From Brevibacterium sp. S22 (GTDB lineage: Bacteria; Actinomycetota; Actinomycetes; Actinomycetales; Brevibacteriaceae), in NCBI RefSeq assembly GCF_004745485.1, contig NZ_RHFG01000010.1:1-64000 (forward strand): a stretch of 64,000 nt of DNA, in the 5' to 3' direction. A model generated the notes under the pieces. It was not told where the DNA came from, did not search any database, and was given only the letters and a program-made list of their open reading frames with translations. How positions within the stretch are numbered: the stretch's first letter is position 1; each line of letters starts with the position of its first letter. Of this stretch, positions 18,116 through 27,696 are shown piece after piece. The translations under genes were made by a program, and so were the position numbers.

Positions 18116-18183
18116 GGTGACGTCGGTGCGGTTGAAGAGTTCAGGACCCTGCGCACCGAGTCATGGGATGGGGCGAGTTCTGA

Positions 18184-19167
18184 TCACTCGATGACGTTGT
18201 CGGCCTCGTCGACGAGCTTCTTCGGAATCTCGACGCCCTGCGCCTTGGCTGCCTTCGGGTTGACGACGAGTTCGAGGTTCGAGCTGGTTTCGACGGCCAT
18301 CTCGGCAGGCTTCGTTCCGTCCTGGAGGATCTTCAGCGCCATTTCGCCGGTCTGTTCACCGAGCTTCGTGTAGTCGATGCCGCGGGTGACAGCGGCCCCG
18401 GATTCGACCTGGCCGGCTTCGGACCCGACGAGCAGAGCCTTGTTCTTCTCTGCCGCCTGGACCATCGTCGACACGGCCGAGACGACGTTGTTGTCGGTGG
18501 GCACGTAGTAGGCGTCGACCTTGCCGAGCGAGTCCACGGCCTGTGCGAGTTCGCCCGAATTCGCGATCGTCGCTTCCTTGATCTTCACATCGAGGTCCTT
18601 CGCGGCCTTCTTCGCGAGATCGACCTGCACCTGCGAGTTGACCTCTCCGGAGCTGTAGACGATGCCGACGGTCTTCGCATCCGGTTTGACGTCTTTGACC
18701 AGTTTGAGCTGCTCCTCGACCGGGTTGAGGTCGGAGGTGCCGGTGACGTTGCCGCCTGGTTTGTCGTCGGAGTCGACGAGTCCGGCCTCTTCAGCGTCGG
18801 TGACGGCGGTGAAGAGCACAGGCTTGTCTGTGATCGCCTGGGCTGCGGCCTGAGCAGCCGGGGTGGCGACGGCGAGCACGAGGTCGAGGTCGTCGTTGGC
18901 GAACTGCTGGGCGATCGAGGTCGCGTTGGCCTGTTCGCCCTGTGCGTTCTGCACATCCCACTCCACCTCGACACCGGCGTCCTCGAAGGACTTCTTGAAG
19001 CCTTCGGTGGCGGCATCGAGCGCCGGGTGCTGCACGAGCTGAGAGACGCCGATGGAAAACGAGTCGTCACTTCCGCCGCCGTCACCGCCATCGCCGCCGG
19101 AGCAGGCCGAAACCGCAAGAATCGAACCGACCGCCACAATCGCTGTGGCCAATTTCCTGAGACGCAT
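18184..19167 (-). CDS. ABC importer substrate-binding lipoprotein (PF04392, TrpX-like)
   Basis: The 327-residue lipoprotein has a signal peptide ending in the lipobox LAVSAC (Cys about residue 22) and a Gly/Asp linker. The mature domain of the ABC_sub_bind family shows IGVSQLVQHPALDAATEGF, VLFTAVTDAEEAGLV and KTVGIVYSSGEVNS. It would capture the substrate at the outer membrane face and deliver it to the permease downstream. Tryptophan or another aromatic amino acid is possible from family precedent but unproven. The start at 19167 has GGGAG upstream, and fifteen more in-frame codons upstream are not signal-like. Confidence 0.9.
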   Translation of the reverse strand: MRLRKLATAIVAVGSILAVSACSGGDGGDGGGSDDSFSIGVSQLVQHPALDAATEGFKKSFEDAGVEVEWDVQNAQGEQANATSIAQQFANDDLDLVLAVATPAAQAAAQAITDKPVLFTAVTDAEEAGLVDSDDKPGGNVTGTSDLNPVEEQLKLVKDVKPDAKTVGIVYSSGEVNSQVQVDLAKKAAKDLDVKIKEATIANSGELAQAVDSLGKVDAYYVPTDNNVVSAVSTMVQAAEKNKALLVGSEAGQVESGAAVTRGIDYTKLGEQTGEMALKILQDGTKPAEMAVETSSNLELVVNPKAAKAQGVEIPKKLVDEADNVIE

Positions 19168-19350
19168 TCTTCTCCCTTTCGGAATTTCGGTCCGCCGGTG
19201 CGGATCCGTCACGAATTCTGCATTCGACGCCGCCGCCCCTCGTGCTCAAGGGGATGCAGGCAATGCAGATGAATGATGTGCCGTCTGGCCTCAGACCCTT
19301 CTGAGATCATGACGCACATCACGTCGAATGTGATGATATCCACTCTATGG

Positions 19351-19368
19351 CCCGGCACTGACGCCGGG
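19351..19368 (-). terminator. possible terminator after the oligopeptidase gene
   Basis: CCCGGC (19351-19356) and GCCGGG (19363-19368) enclose a 6-nt loop 60-80 nt beyond the peptidase stop at 19432. The same 264-bp gap must also contain the promoter of the ABC importer operon, which I could not place. Confidence 0.35.
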
Positions 19369-19431
19369 TGCCGATTCCGGGTTTTGGAGACAATCGTCCC
19401 AGTATCGTTATCTGCGGCGACAGTCGTCCTC

Positions 19432-21771
19432 TCAGGCCTCTGTTTCGATATCAGATCGTCCCAGCACATCGAGGATCCACGCGTACTCGAAGGCGATCTC
19501 CTTCCATGCGTCGTACCGTCCGGAGGCTCCGCCGTGGCCGGCGACCATTTCGGTCTTGAGCAGGGCGTCGGCACCGACCTCGCGGAGTCGGGCCACCCAT
19601 TTCGCAGGTTCGACGTAGAGGACTCGGGTGTCGTTGAGCGAGGTCACGGCCAAGATCTTCGGATAGGCCGCCTCGGCGACGTTCTCATACGGGGAGTACG
19701 AGCGCATGTACTCGTAGACCTCCGGGTCGTGCAGCGGGTCGCCCCATTCCTCCCATTCGATGACGGTCAGCGGCAGCTCGGGCATGAGGATCGAGGTCAG
19801 TGCGTCGACGAAGGGCACTTCGGCGCTGATTCCGGCGAAGAGCTCGGGAGCCATGTTCGCGATCGCGCCCATGAGCAGCCCGCCGGCCGATCCGCCGCTG
19901 GCCACGAGCCGGTCCGGACTCGTCCAGCCGGTGTCGATGAGGTGGCGGGCGACGTCGATGAAGTCGGTGAACGTATTCTTCTTCGCCGTGGTCTTGCCTT
20001 CGTCGTACCAATGCCGGCCCATTTCGCCGCCGCCGCGCACATGCGCGATGGCGAAGACGACGCCGCGGTCGAGCAGCGACAGCCGTGAGACCGAGAAGTA
20101 CGGATCCATGCTCGCTTCGTAGGAGCCGTAGCCGTAGAGAAGCAGCGGCGCCGGTTCCCCCTTCACTGAGGTGGAGCCGGCGTTCCTCGTCTCCCCGCCG
20201 TCGCCCGCGCCCGCCATCACCGAGGCGGAGCTGTCGTGATCGGCGATTCGGTGGAGATCCCTGCGACAGACGATCGAGATCGGGATATCCGTGCCGTCCT
20301 CGGCCTTCGCCCACAGCAGAGTCTCCGTGTAGGCGGCCAGGTCGACGGAGCCGAGAACCGGCTGACGTTTGAGAACCGTGTCAGTGCCGTCTGCGACGCT
20401 GTGGGAATAGAGCACGGCGGGTGTGGACATGGAGGTGAAGTGCAGTCGGATGCTCGTCTGCGCGAACTCGGGGTTGCCGCCCAGCAGCAGCGTTCCGGTC
20501 TCCCGGCCGAAGGGCAGCTCCTGCAGCGGGCCGAAGGGAGAGGCGGGATCGCCCAGGCGGATGATGCCGACGCGCGCGAAGCCGCCGCGGCGGTAGCTGA
20601 GCACGATGAAGTCGGCGAAGGCGTCGACGTCTTCGATGCGCAGGTCTTCGATGCGCAGCTCATGACTCCCGCCTGAATGGGCGCCGGGCGCGATGACCTC
20701 ACGGCCGGTCGCGGTCGGCTCGCCGGCCGGGACGTCGACGAGGTCGAAGTCGGCGCGATTGCGGTTGTGGGTGATGAGGAACCGGTCCTCGCCGCCGATG
20801 ACGGCGTGCTCGACGGTGTATTCGACACCGTCGACTCGGGGCCAGATCTCCTGCGGCTCTGCTTCGAGGTCGTCGGCGCTGAGGCTCCAATATCCGGTCG
20901 TCGTCTTCGATCCGGTGACGACGAACATCATCCGGCCAGAACGCGAGAATCCCGACCCGACGAAGAAGCGCTCATCAGGTTCTTCGAAGATGCACACGTC
21001 TTCGCTGCTGTCGGTGCCGACGGCATGGCGCCACACCTTCTCGGGTCGCCAGGCGTCGTCGACGGTGGTGTAGAAGACGAAGCGTCCGCTCGGGTCGAGG
21101 GAGGCTCCGGCGAAGGTGCCTTCGATCGTGTCGGCGAGGTCGTCTCCCGTGGCCAGATCGCGGACACGCAGGGTGTAGCGTTCGTCGCCGGTGGTGTCGA
21201 CGCCGTAGAGGAGTCGGCTGCCGTCGTCCGAGAGTGAGAAGGATCCGAGGGAGAAGAATTCCTGGCCGGCGGCTGCGATGTTCGAGTCGAAGACGACTTC
21301 CTCTCCGGGCAGCGGCTCTTCTCCGACTTCCGGCGGGGTCCAGTCATCGGGTCCGGAGATCGGAATGCGGACGCTGATGCCGTAGTCGAGTCCGGCCTTC
21401 GTCCGGGAGAAGTACCAATAGCTCCCCCGCCGGTTGGGTACGGACATGTCGGTCTCTTTGATGCGCGTTCTGATCTCGGTGAAGATCGAATCCTGCAGTC
21501 CGTCAAGGTGAGCGGTCTGCGCACTCGTCCAGGCGTTCTCAGCTTCGAGGTGGGCGATGACCTCGGGCGATTCCTTCTCACGCATCCATTCGTAGTCGTC
21601 GATGAAGGTATGGCCGTGGTGCGTGCGCTCGAAGGGAATCTTCTTCGCCACCGGCGCCGCCGTCGGGGTCGTGGTCGATGCCGAGGCACTCCGGTTCGTG
21701 ATCTGCGACGCGACACTCGGAGTCGTGGCCTGCGCTGTGGCAGCGGAGGCCTGAGAATCAGAATCAGTCAT
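19432..21771 (-). CDS. ptrB: oligopeptidase B-like serine peptidase (S9A)
   Basis: This 779-residue prolyl-oligopeptidase-family enzyme has a seven-bladed propeller (about 60-430) and a C-terminal alpha/beta hydrolase. The nucleophile is in ASGGSAGGLLMG, with HVRGGGEMGRHWYDEGK before it and the His in MVAGHGGASGRYD at the end. These match oligopeptidase B, which cleaves short peptides after basic residues in the cytosol. An extra Thr/Ser/Ala-rich stretch covers residues 1-40. A short disordered insertion near 520-545 (AGDGGETRNAGSTS) is unusual. It is monocistronic. Confidence 0.9.
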   Translation of the reverse strand: MTDSDSQASAATAQATTPSVASQITNRSASASTTTPTAAPVAKKIPFERTHHGHTFIDDYEWMREKESPEVIAHLEAENAWTSAQTAHLDGLQDSIFTEIRTRIKETDMSVPNRRGSYWYFSRTKAGLDYGISVRIPISGPDDWTPPEVGEEPLPGEEVVFDSNIAAAGQEFFSLGSFSLSDDGSRLLYGVDTTGDERYTLRVRDLATGDDLADTIEGTFAGASLDPSGRFVFYTTVDDAWRPEKVWRHAVGTDSSEDVCIFEEPDERFFVGSGFSRSGRMMFVVTGSKTTTGYWSLSADDLEAEPQEIWPRVDGVEYTVEHAVIGGEDRFLITHNRNRADFDLVDVPAGEPTATGREVIAPGAHSGGSHELRIEDLRIEDVDAFADFIVLSYRRGGFARVGIIRLGDPASPFGPLQELPFGRETGTLLLGGNPEFAQTSIRLHFTSMSTPAVLYSHSVADGTDTVLKRQPVLGSVDLAAYTETLLWAKAEDGTDIPISIVCRRDLHRIADHDSSASVMAGAGDGGETRNAGSTSVKGEPAPLLLYGYGSYEASMDPYFSVSRLSLLDRGVVFAIAHVRGGGEMGRHWYDEGKTTAKKNTFTDFIDVARHLIDTGWTSPDRLVASGGSAGGLLMGAIANMAPELFAGISAEVPFVDALTSILMPELPLTVIEWEEWGDPLHDPEVYEYMRSYSPYENVAEAAYPKILAVTSLNDTRVLYVEPAKWVARLREVGADALLKTEMVAGHGGASGRYDAWKEIAFEYAWILDVLGRSDIETEA

Positions 21772-21999
21772 GTCCACTACCCTAGCGACTGCTCTCACTC
21801 ACCGGAGCGGCTGATGATCACGCCTCCCACGACGAGTTCTTCGACCGCAGCGGTGAGCGAGCGGCGAACCAGCCAGTGCGCAGAATGCACTCAATGCGCT
21901 CAATGAGCAGAACGCGCAGAGTGAGCACAAGCTCGCAGTCGACACTCAGGAACCTCTAAGGTGAGTCTCACATCACACCTGCCTTCAAAGGAGAAGTCC

Positions 22000-23037
22000 G
22001 TGCCAGAGGCGTCACCTCCCGAGGGTTCCGTGCCGGAATCCTCCCATCCCTCGCGACGTATGTTCGGTCGCATCGCCTATGGGGCGATCGCCCTGGCAGC
22101 GATCGGAACGGCGACAACGTACTCGGTCAAGGCCGCCTCGGCGAAGGGTGACCTGGCCTCGAACCTCACGCTCATCGCTCCGGCCGGCGCCGGCGGCGGT
22201 TGGGACGGCTTCGCCCGAGAGACTCAGCAGGCCATGCGCGTCGACCGGCTCGCCAACAACGCCCAGGTCGTCAACATCCCCGGAGCCGGCGGCACCATCG
22301 GCCTCGGCAAATTCTCGACCATGCAGGGCCAGGCGGACACGATCCTCGCGACCGGTACCGCCATGACCGGCGGCATCGCACTGAACAAGTCTCCCGTCGG
22401 CTTCGACAACACGACGCTGCTCGCGCGGGTGGCAGAGGACTACGACGTGCTCATCGCCGCGGCCGACGCTCCCTACGACACGATCGACGACGTCATCTCG
22501 GCATGGAAGAAGAAGCCGAAGGACTTCGTGTGGACAGGCGGTTCGGCCGGTTCCGTCGACCACCTGACGATCGCCCAGCTGGCTCTGCTCGGCAAGATCC
22601 CCGCCGCGGACATCACCTACATCCCGAAGTCCGGCGGTGGTGAGGCGATCCAGACCCTGCTCTCAGGCACGACCGACTTCGCCTCCTGCGGCTTCAACGA
22701 GGTCTCCGACCAGATCGATGCCGGACGGGTCAAGGCCATCGGGGTGGCATCGCCCGAACGCGTCAAGGGCTTCGAAGACGTTCCGACCATGTCCGAGCAG
22801 GGCTATGAGGTCACGCTGACGAACTGGCGGGGTTGGCTCGGCGCCCCGGACATCACCGACGACGAATCCTCCCAGCTGCTCGAAGTGCTGCAGAAGACCC
22901 GCGGCAGCGCGGCATGGAAGGACGCACTCGATCGGAACCAATGGACCGATGTGTGGCTGACCGGCGACGAATTCGCCGAGTTCATCAAGGAGGACACCTC
23001 CCGGGTGGAGAAGCTGCTGAAGGAGCTGGGACTGTGA
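22000..23037 (+). CDS. tctC: tripartite tricarboxylate transporter binding protein (TctC)
   Basis: The 345-residue Bug/TctC-family extracytoplasmic receptor has a membrane-spanning N-terminus (IAYGAIALAAIGTATTYSV). It then has LTLIAPAGAGGGWDGFAR and VVNIPGAGGTIGLGKF, the ligand-binding signature of the family. I chose the GTG at 22000 because AAAGGAG lies at 21987-21993 with ideal spacing. An upstream GTG at 21961 has none. It is the first gene of a tctCBA operon and overlaps tctB by 3-4 nt. Substrates are carboxylates, not resolvable from sequence. Confidence 0.9.
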   Translation: MPEASPPEGSVPESSHPSRRMFGRIAYGAIALAAIGTATTYSVKAASAKGDLASNLTLIAPAGAGGGWDGFARETQQAMRVDRLANNAQVVNIPGAGGTIGLGKFSTMQGQADTILATGTAMTGGIALNKSPVGFDNTTLLARVAEDYDVLIAAADAPYDTIDDVISAWKKKPKDFVWTGGSAGSVDHLTIAQLALLGKIPAADITYIPKSGGGEAIQTLLSGTTDFASCGFNEVSDQIDAGRVKAIGVASPERVKGFEDVPTMSEQGYEVTLTNWRGWLGAPDITDDESSQLLEVLQKTRGSAAWKDALDRNQWTDVWLTGDEFAEFIKEDTSRVEKLLKELGL

Positions 23038-23708
23038 GCACGCAGACGAAGACGAACACGGCCCGGACGGGCCACCTCGGCGAAGGGACCTGGTGGCAGG
23101 GTCGGTCGGGACTGCTCGTTCCGCTCATCATGGGAGCGTTCTCGACCTATCTGCTCGTCGGTCTCCTCACCATGGAGGTCGCTGAGGACGCAGACAAGCC
23201 GGGTCCGCAGTTCTTCCCGATGATCATCATGATCGTCGGTTACGCGCTGACGATCCTGCTGGTCATCGCCTATATCCGCAATCCCGAACCGGTCGACGTC
23301 ACTGACGATGTGCCGGCCTCGGCCGAGGAGGACAAGGCGTTCTCGACTCCGGTCACCTCGGCAGTGGCGGCTTCCCGCCTGTCCCCGCACGAGGAGGACG
23401 AGCCCGAAGACGACCGCCGCGCACTGGCCGCGGCTCGGGCTGCCGATTCGAAGCACCGCACGCACAGCGATTTCGTGTCGCTGGCGTGGGGCGCCGGCGG
23501 GTTCGCAGCCTTCGCCCTCATTCTCGAATTCGCCGGCTGGATCATCGCCGCCGCGCTCCTGTTCTGGTGTGTGGCCCGGTCGATGGGCTCGAAGAAGCCT
23601 CTGTTCGACCTCACCCTGGCTCTGACGTTCTCATCCCTGGTCTACATCGCCTTCGCGGTGATGCTGGGGCTCAACCTTCCTTCGGGAATTCTGGGAGGTG
23701 GCTTCTGA
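23034..23708 (+). CDS. tctB: tripartite tricarboxylate transporter small membrane subunit (TctB)
   Basis: The 224-residue protein starts with GTG overlapping the tctC stop (GTGA), with AAGGAG at 23020-23025. It has two transmembrane segments near 25-75, a charged cytoplasmic loop of about 65 residues (rich in Glu/Asp), and two or three more segments near 145-220. The size and layout are those of TctB, the poorly conserved small subunit that pairs with TctA. The long acidic loop is larger than usual. Confidence 0.85.
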   Translation: MSTQTKTNTARTGHLGEGTWWQGRSGLLVPLIMGAFSTYLLVGLLTMEVAEDADKPGPQFFPMIIMIVGYALTILLVIAYIRNPEPVDVTDDVPASAEEDKAFSTPVTSAVAASRLSPHEEDEPEDDRRALAAARAADSKHRTHSDFVSLAWGAGGFAAFALILEFAGWIIAAALLFWCVARSMGSKKPLFDLTLALTFSSLVYIAFAVMLGLNLPSGILGGGF

Positions 23709-23709
23709 T

Positions 23710-25245
23710 ATGGACGCTCTCATGTCCCTCTTCGAGGGCTTCTCACACGCGCTGACGCCGATGAACCTGCTGTGGGTCCTCGTCGGCTGCTTCCTCGGCA
23801 CCGCTGTCGGTGTGCTGCCGGGTCTCGGGTCGTCGATGGCCGTGGCGCTGCTGCTGCCGATGACCTTCGCGCTGGACCCCACGGGTGCGTTCATCATGTT
23901 CGCCGGCGTCTACTTCGGTGGGCTCTTCGGTGACTCGACGATGGCCATCCTCATGAACACTCCCGGTCAGGCCTCGGCGATCGCCTCGACCTTCGAAGGC
24001 CACAAGATGGCGAAGGCGGGCAAGGCCCCGCAGGCTCTGGCCACGGCCGCGATCGGTGCGTTCATCGGTGGGTTCATCTCCTGCTTCCTCGTCGTCTTCG
24101 TCGCCCCGGCGCTGGCGGATCTGTCGACGAGCTTCGGCCCGGCTGAGTTCTTCGCCCTCGCGCTCTTCGCCTTCGTCGCCACCTCCTCGGTGGTCGCCGA
24201 TTCCGTGCTCAAAGGCCTCTTGGCGCTGGTGCTGGGCATCGGCTTCACCGTCATCGGCATCGACTCGGTCTCGGGCACGGAGCGCTTCACCTTCGGCGTC
24301 CCCGAGCTCTTCGACGGAGTCTCACTGGTCACGGTGACTGTGGGTGTGCTCGCCCTCGGCGAGGTGTTCTTCATCGCCTCCCGCATCCGCCGCGAGGCCA
24401 AGGACAACACGATCAGCTCGTCGGGGCGCCCGTTCCTCTCCCGCAAGGAAGTCGGCGAGGCGCTGCCGGCATGGCTGCGCGGCACCGCGATCGGCCTGCC
24501 CTTCGGTGTCATCCCTGTCGGCGGTGCCGACGTGCCGACGTTCATGGCCTACGGCCTTGAGCGCAAGCTCGACTCCCGGCGGAAGGATCCGCAGTTCGGC
24601 AAGGGTGCGATCCGCGGTCTGGCCGGCCCCGAGGCGGCCGGTTCGGCCACGACGGGCATTGCGATGGGTGCGCTGCTGGCTCTGGGGCTGCCGATCTCGG
24701 CGACAGCGGCGATCATGCTCGCGGCGTTCCGTCAGTACGGCATCCAGCCCGGACCGCTGCTCTTCGACCGCTCCCCCGAGCTCGTCTGGGGTCTGCTGGC
24801 GAGCTTCTTCATTGCGATGATCGTGCTGCTCATCATCAACCTGCCCTTCGCTCCCCTGTGGGCGAAGCTGCTGAAGATCCCGGATCCGTACCTCTACGGC
24901 GGCATCGCGGTCTTCTGCGGTCTGGGCATCTACGCCACCTCGGCGTCGACGTTCGAGCTCCTCATCCTGTTGGCCATCGGCGTCATCAGCTTCGTGCTCA
25001 AGCGCTACGGCGTACCGCTGGCTCCGCTGATGATCGGCATGGTGCTCGGACCGCTCGCCGAGTCGAGCCTGCGCGATGCCCTGCTGGCCTCCGGTGGTCA
25101 GGCGTCGACGCTCGTGTCCTCCCCGATCACGGTCGTCATCTACATCGTCCTCATTGCGGCGCTCATCTACACCGGCGTCGGTCGCGTGCTGGCGCGCCGG
25201 CGGCAGAAGGCCGCGGCGCAGGAGAGGCTCGCTCCGACGCGCTGA
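23710..25245 (+). CDS. tctA: tripartite tricarboxylate transporter large membrane subunit (TctA)
   Basis: The 511-residue protein has about twelve transmembrane helices and the TctA signatures GVLPGLGSSMAVALLLP, YFGGLFGDSTMAILMNTPG and ALGLPISATAAIMLAAF. YGIQPGPLLF and PLMIGMVLGPLAE mark the C-terminal half. It would form the translocation pore for carboxylates, driven by sodium or protons with TctC as receptor. The ATG at 23710 follows GGGAGGTGG, and an in-frame GTG four codons upstream is less likely. The first motif has GLGSS where many members have GIG. Confidence 0.92.
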   Translation: MDALMSLFEGFSHALTPMNLLWVLVGCFLGTAVGVLPGLGSSMAVALLLPMTFALDPTGAFIMFAGVYFGGLFGDSTMAILMNTPGQASAIASTFEGHKMAKAGKAPQALATAAIGAFIGGFISCFLVVFVAPALADLSTSFGPAEFFALALFAFVATSSVVADSVLKGLLALVLGIGFTVIGIDSVSGTERFTFGVPELFDGVSLVTVTVGVLALGEVFFIASRIRREAKDNTISSSGRPFLSRKEVGEALPAWLRGTAIGLPFGVIPVGGADVPTFMAYGLERKLDSRRKDPQFGKGAIRGLAGPEAAGSATTGIAMGALLALGLPISATAAIMLAAFRQYGIQPGPLLFDRSPELVWGLLASFFIAMIVLLIINLPFAPLWAKLLKIPDPYLYGGIAVFCGLGIYATSASTFELLILLAIGVISFVLKRYGVPLAPLMIGMVLGPLAESSLRDALLASGGQASTLVSSPITVVIYIVLIAALIYTGVGRVLARRRQKAAAQERLAPTR

Positions 25246-25288
25246 CCTTCCGGCCCTCGTTCAAGCCGAAGCGCGGTGCTCGGCCGTC

Positions 25289-25350
25289 GATCAAGGCCAA
25301 GCGCGGATATCGAGTCGTGTACGTTTCGATATCCGCGCTTGGCCTTGATC
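25289..25350. terminator. 25-bp perfect inverted repeat between convergent genes
   Basis: The arm 25289-25313 (beginning GATCAAGGCCAAGCGCGG) is exactly complementary to 25326-25350, with a 12-nt loop. It separates tctA from the convergent DUF4166 gene. A diverged copy of the left arm (TCAAGCCGAAGCGCGG) lies just upstream at 25261. It probably works as a bidirectional terminator. Confidence 0.65.
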
Positions 25351-25412
25351 GGGGGCATGTGGTGCGTTCGCCCGGCAACCGGACACCACATCGGGACACT
25401 TCTTGCGGCCGC

Positions 25413-26129
25413 TCAGCCGAACCTCGGCTCTGCGCATCGGCCGCTGCGCTCTTCGATGCGGTAAGTGAACGTCCCGGTGTATTCGTAGACGCGTCCGATG
25501 ATCGGCGTATCGACGACAAGGGCCACTCTCTGCCGGTCAGAACTGTCATCGAAGGTCTCGTTCAAGGCGACGACCGGGCAGATCGCTTTCGGTACGGGCA
25601 CCCGCAGCCGTCCGAGCCGAAGTGCGACCCGGCGGCTGCGCAGTCGCAGTCCCTCGTCGACCACATCGACGTCGAATTCGGCGTCGACGATGGACGGGCT
25701 CCCGAGCACGTCGATGACGCCGCCCCGAGACCCGCAAGCACTATTGCCGCCCCGAGACCTGCGCGCTCTGTTGCCGCCTGACCCTGCTGGGCGTCGACCG
25801 GGGACGAAGGAGACCGCATCCACCATCGACCAGGCACCCTTGTCGAAAAACAGCGTCCGCGTCGCGGTCTGCTTGCCGTCTTCCGTCCGGTTTTCGACAC
25901 GGAACGGCACCTCGCGGTGCATGCCGGGCACGATCACCCGGCACCGTCGGGCAAGGGCAAGGATCGGCAGCAGCCACCGCTGTTCGGTGCCGAAACGGTC
26001 GAAGACTCCCTCGCCGATGCCGACCCATCCGGCAGGGATCGCCGCGAAGTAGCGGCGGAGCACAGGGTGCAGCTCATCGAGACGGGACCCGAGCGCCCGC
26101 TCGTACGGGGATCGGATCTCTCGGCTCAT
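25413..26129 (-). CDS. DUF4166 domain protein
   Basis: The 238-residue protein shows the DUF4166 pattern: SPYERALGSRLDELHPVLRRYF near the start, VPFRVENRTEDGKQT in the middle and RVYEYTGTFTYRIE at the end. Function is unknown; the domain is also found attached to saccharopine dehydrogenase-like proteins. Residues about 120-140 form a nine-residue repeat (GGNRARRSR, GGNSACGSR) encoded by a 27-bp tandem repeat, which appears to be an insertion in a loop. The gene overlaps the end of the upstream MFS gene by 4 nt, which fixes the start at 26129. Confidence 0.8.
   Translation of the reverse strand: MSREIRSPYERALGSRLDELHPVLRRYFAAIPAGWVGIGEGVFDRFGTEQRWLLPILALARRCRVIVPGMHREVPFRVENRTEDGKQTATRTLFFDKGAWSMVDAVSFVPGRRPAGSGGNRARRSRGGNSACGSRGGVIDVLGSPSIVDAEFDVDVVDEGLRLRSRRVALRLGRLRVPVPKAICPVVALNETFDDSSDRQRVALVVDTPIIGRVYEYTGTFTYRIEERSGRCAEPRFG
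25719..25772. repeat. 27-bp in-frame tandem repeat inside the DUF4166 gene
   Basis: Two units, 25719-25745 and 25746-25772, share GCCGCCCCGAGACC and differ mainly in their second half. A third start (GCCGCC) follows. Because the unit is nine codons, the reading frame is kept. Confidence 0.7.
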
Positions 26130-27688
26130 GCCTGCGAGTGTAGGGCATCGCCTTCGGTCGCCTCGGTATTCGCGCCGGTCATGAGCCGCCCGGCGCCCTT
26201 GAGCCCGAAGCTCGTGAGCACGGCGGCGATGAGAACGAGGACGACGGCAGCCCCGGCTGCCCACTGCACGCCGAAGTCGAAGGCTGTCACAGCCGCCTCG
26301 GTGATCCGCTCACCAGCCGATGCGCTCATCCCGGACGCGTATTCGAGGGCAGAGCCGAGCGTATCGAACTGGGCTTTGTCCGCTCTGTCCCCGATCGCGG
26401 ACTGCAGCGCGGATCCGTACATGAAGGTCGAGAGCCCGCCGAGGACGGTCGTGCCCATGACGGATCCGAATTCGTAGGCGGTTTCCGAGATCGCCGAGGC
26501 GGCTCCGGCCTTGTGAGCGGGGACTGCGGCGAGGATGAGGTCGTTCGTGATGACTTCGGCCGCGCCGAGTCCGATGCCGAGGATGAGGAAAGCCAGCAGC
26601 ATCCCCGCCACGGAGTGTTCGGGTGTGAAGGCGATGATGCCCATGCCGATCGCATTGAGCCCGAGCGCGCAGGGAACGACGACGCGCGGTTCGAAGCGGG
26701 AGATGAGCGGAACCGCGAGGTAGCCGGCCGCGACCGAGGTGATCAGGCCCGGGATGAGCACGAGGGCGGCGTCGATCGGAGAGAGTCCGAGCACGAGCTG
26801 GAGCAGTTGGGTGCCGAAATAGAGGAATCCGGCCAGTCCCATGATGCTCAGCAGGTTCGATACCACCGCCGAGGTGAACACGGAGTTCGCGAACAGGCGG
26901 ACGTCAAGCATCGGGTTCGATGTGGCGAGCTGGCGGAGGACGAAGCTTGTTCCCGCGACGATCGCCACGGACAGACTGAGCCAGAAGAGGAAGTCCGCAC
27001 CCGATGCCAGACTGTGCTTGATGGCGAAGACGAGTGGTGCCAGGGCCAGCATCGACAGGATGATGGAGAGCGGGTCGAAACGGCCGGGGTTCGGGTCGCG
27101 CGATTCGGGCAGCAGAAGTGCGGCCGCAGGGATGAAGAGCGCGATGAGCGGCAGGTTGATGAAGAAGACCGAACTCCAGTGGAAGTGTTCGAGCAGAAAG
27201 CCGCCGAGGATCGGGCCCAGCGCCGCACCGCCGGAGAACATCGCGGCCCAGGTGGCGATCGCGATGCGGCGATCCTTGTCATGGTCGAAGATGTTGCGGA
27301 TGAGCGACAGCGTCGAGGGCATGAGGGTGGCCCCGAAGATGCCAAGCAGGGCACGGGCGAAGATGAGCATCTCGGCCGTGGTGGAGAAGGCTGCCAGCAG
27401 CGAGGCCGCACCGAATCCAGCGGACCCGATGATGAGCAGTTTGCGACGTCCGACCCGATCACCGAGGCTGCCCATGGCCACCAGCAGACCGGCGAGCATG
27501 AGCGCGTAGATGTCGACGATCCACAGCAGCTGCGTGCCCGTCGGGTGCAGGCCGGTGCTGATGGCCGGGATCGCGAAGCCGAGGACCGTGTTGTCGATCG
27601 AGATCAGCAGCACGGGGACCATGAGCACCGCCAGTCCGGCCCATTCGCGCCGTCCGGCCCGCAGCTGAGGAGTCAGTGTCGTCGTCAT
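26126..27688 (-). CDS. MFS multidrug exporter, DHA2 (14-TM) type
   Basis: The 520-residue protein has fourteen transmembrane helices. It carries motif A GDRVGRRK and motif C-like sequences of the EmrB/QacA group (DNTVLGFAIPAI, WIVDIYALMLAGLLVAMGSL). It would export drugs or hydrophobic compounds using the proton gradient. A perfect 22-bp palindrome lies 9 bp upstream of its start, and a TetR gene is divergent, so repression by that TetR protein is likely. The DUF4166 gene is coupled downstream. Confidence 0.9.
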   Translation of the reverse strand: MTTTLTPQLRAGRREWAGLAVLMVPVLLISIDNTVLGFAIPAISTGLHPTGTQLLWIVDIYALMLAGLLVAMGSLGDRVGRRKLLIIGSAGFGAASLLAAFSTTAEMLIFARALLGIFGATLMPSTLSLIRNIFDHDKDRRIAIATWAAMFSGGAALGPILGGFLLEHFHWSSVFFINLPLIALFIPAAALLLPESRDPNPGRFDPLSIILSMLALAPLVFAIKHSLASGADFLFWLSLSVAIVAGTSFVLRQLATSNPMLDVRLFANSVFTSAVVSNLLSIMGLAGFLYFGTQLLQLVLGLSPIDAALVLIPGLITSVAAGYLAVPLISRFEPRVVVPCALGLNAIGMGIIAFTPEHSVAGMLLAFLILGIGLGAAEVITNDLILAAVPAHKAGAASAISETAYEFGSVMGTTVLGGLSTFMYGSALQSAIGDRADKAQFDTLGSALEYASGMSASAGERITEAAVTAFDFGVQWAAGAAVVLVLIAAVLTSFGLKGAGRLMTGANTEATEGDALHSQA

Positions 27689-27696
27689 GCCCCCAA

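Noticed and set aside
19315..19335. CATCAC/GTGATG inverted repeat upstream of the ABC importer
   Set aside because: Only 6-bp arms with a 7-nt spacer and no promoter found next to it; too weak to list as an operator.
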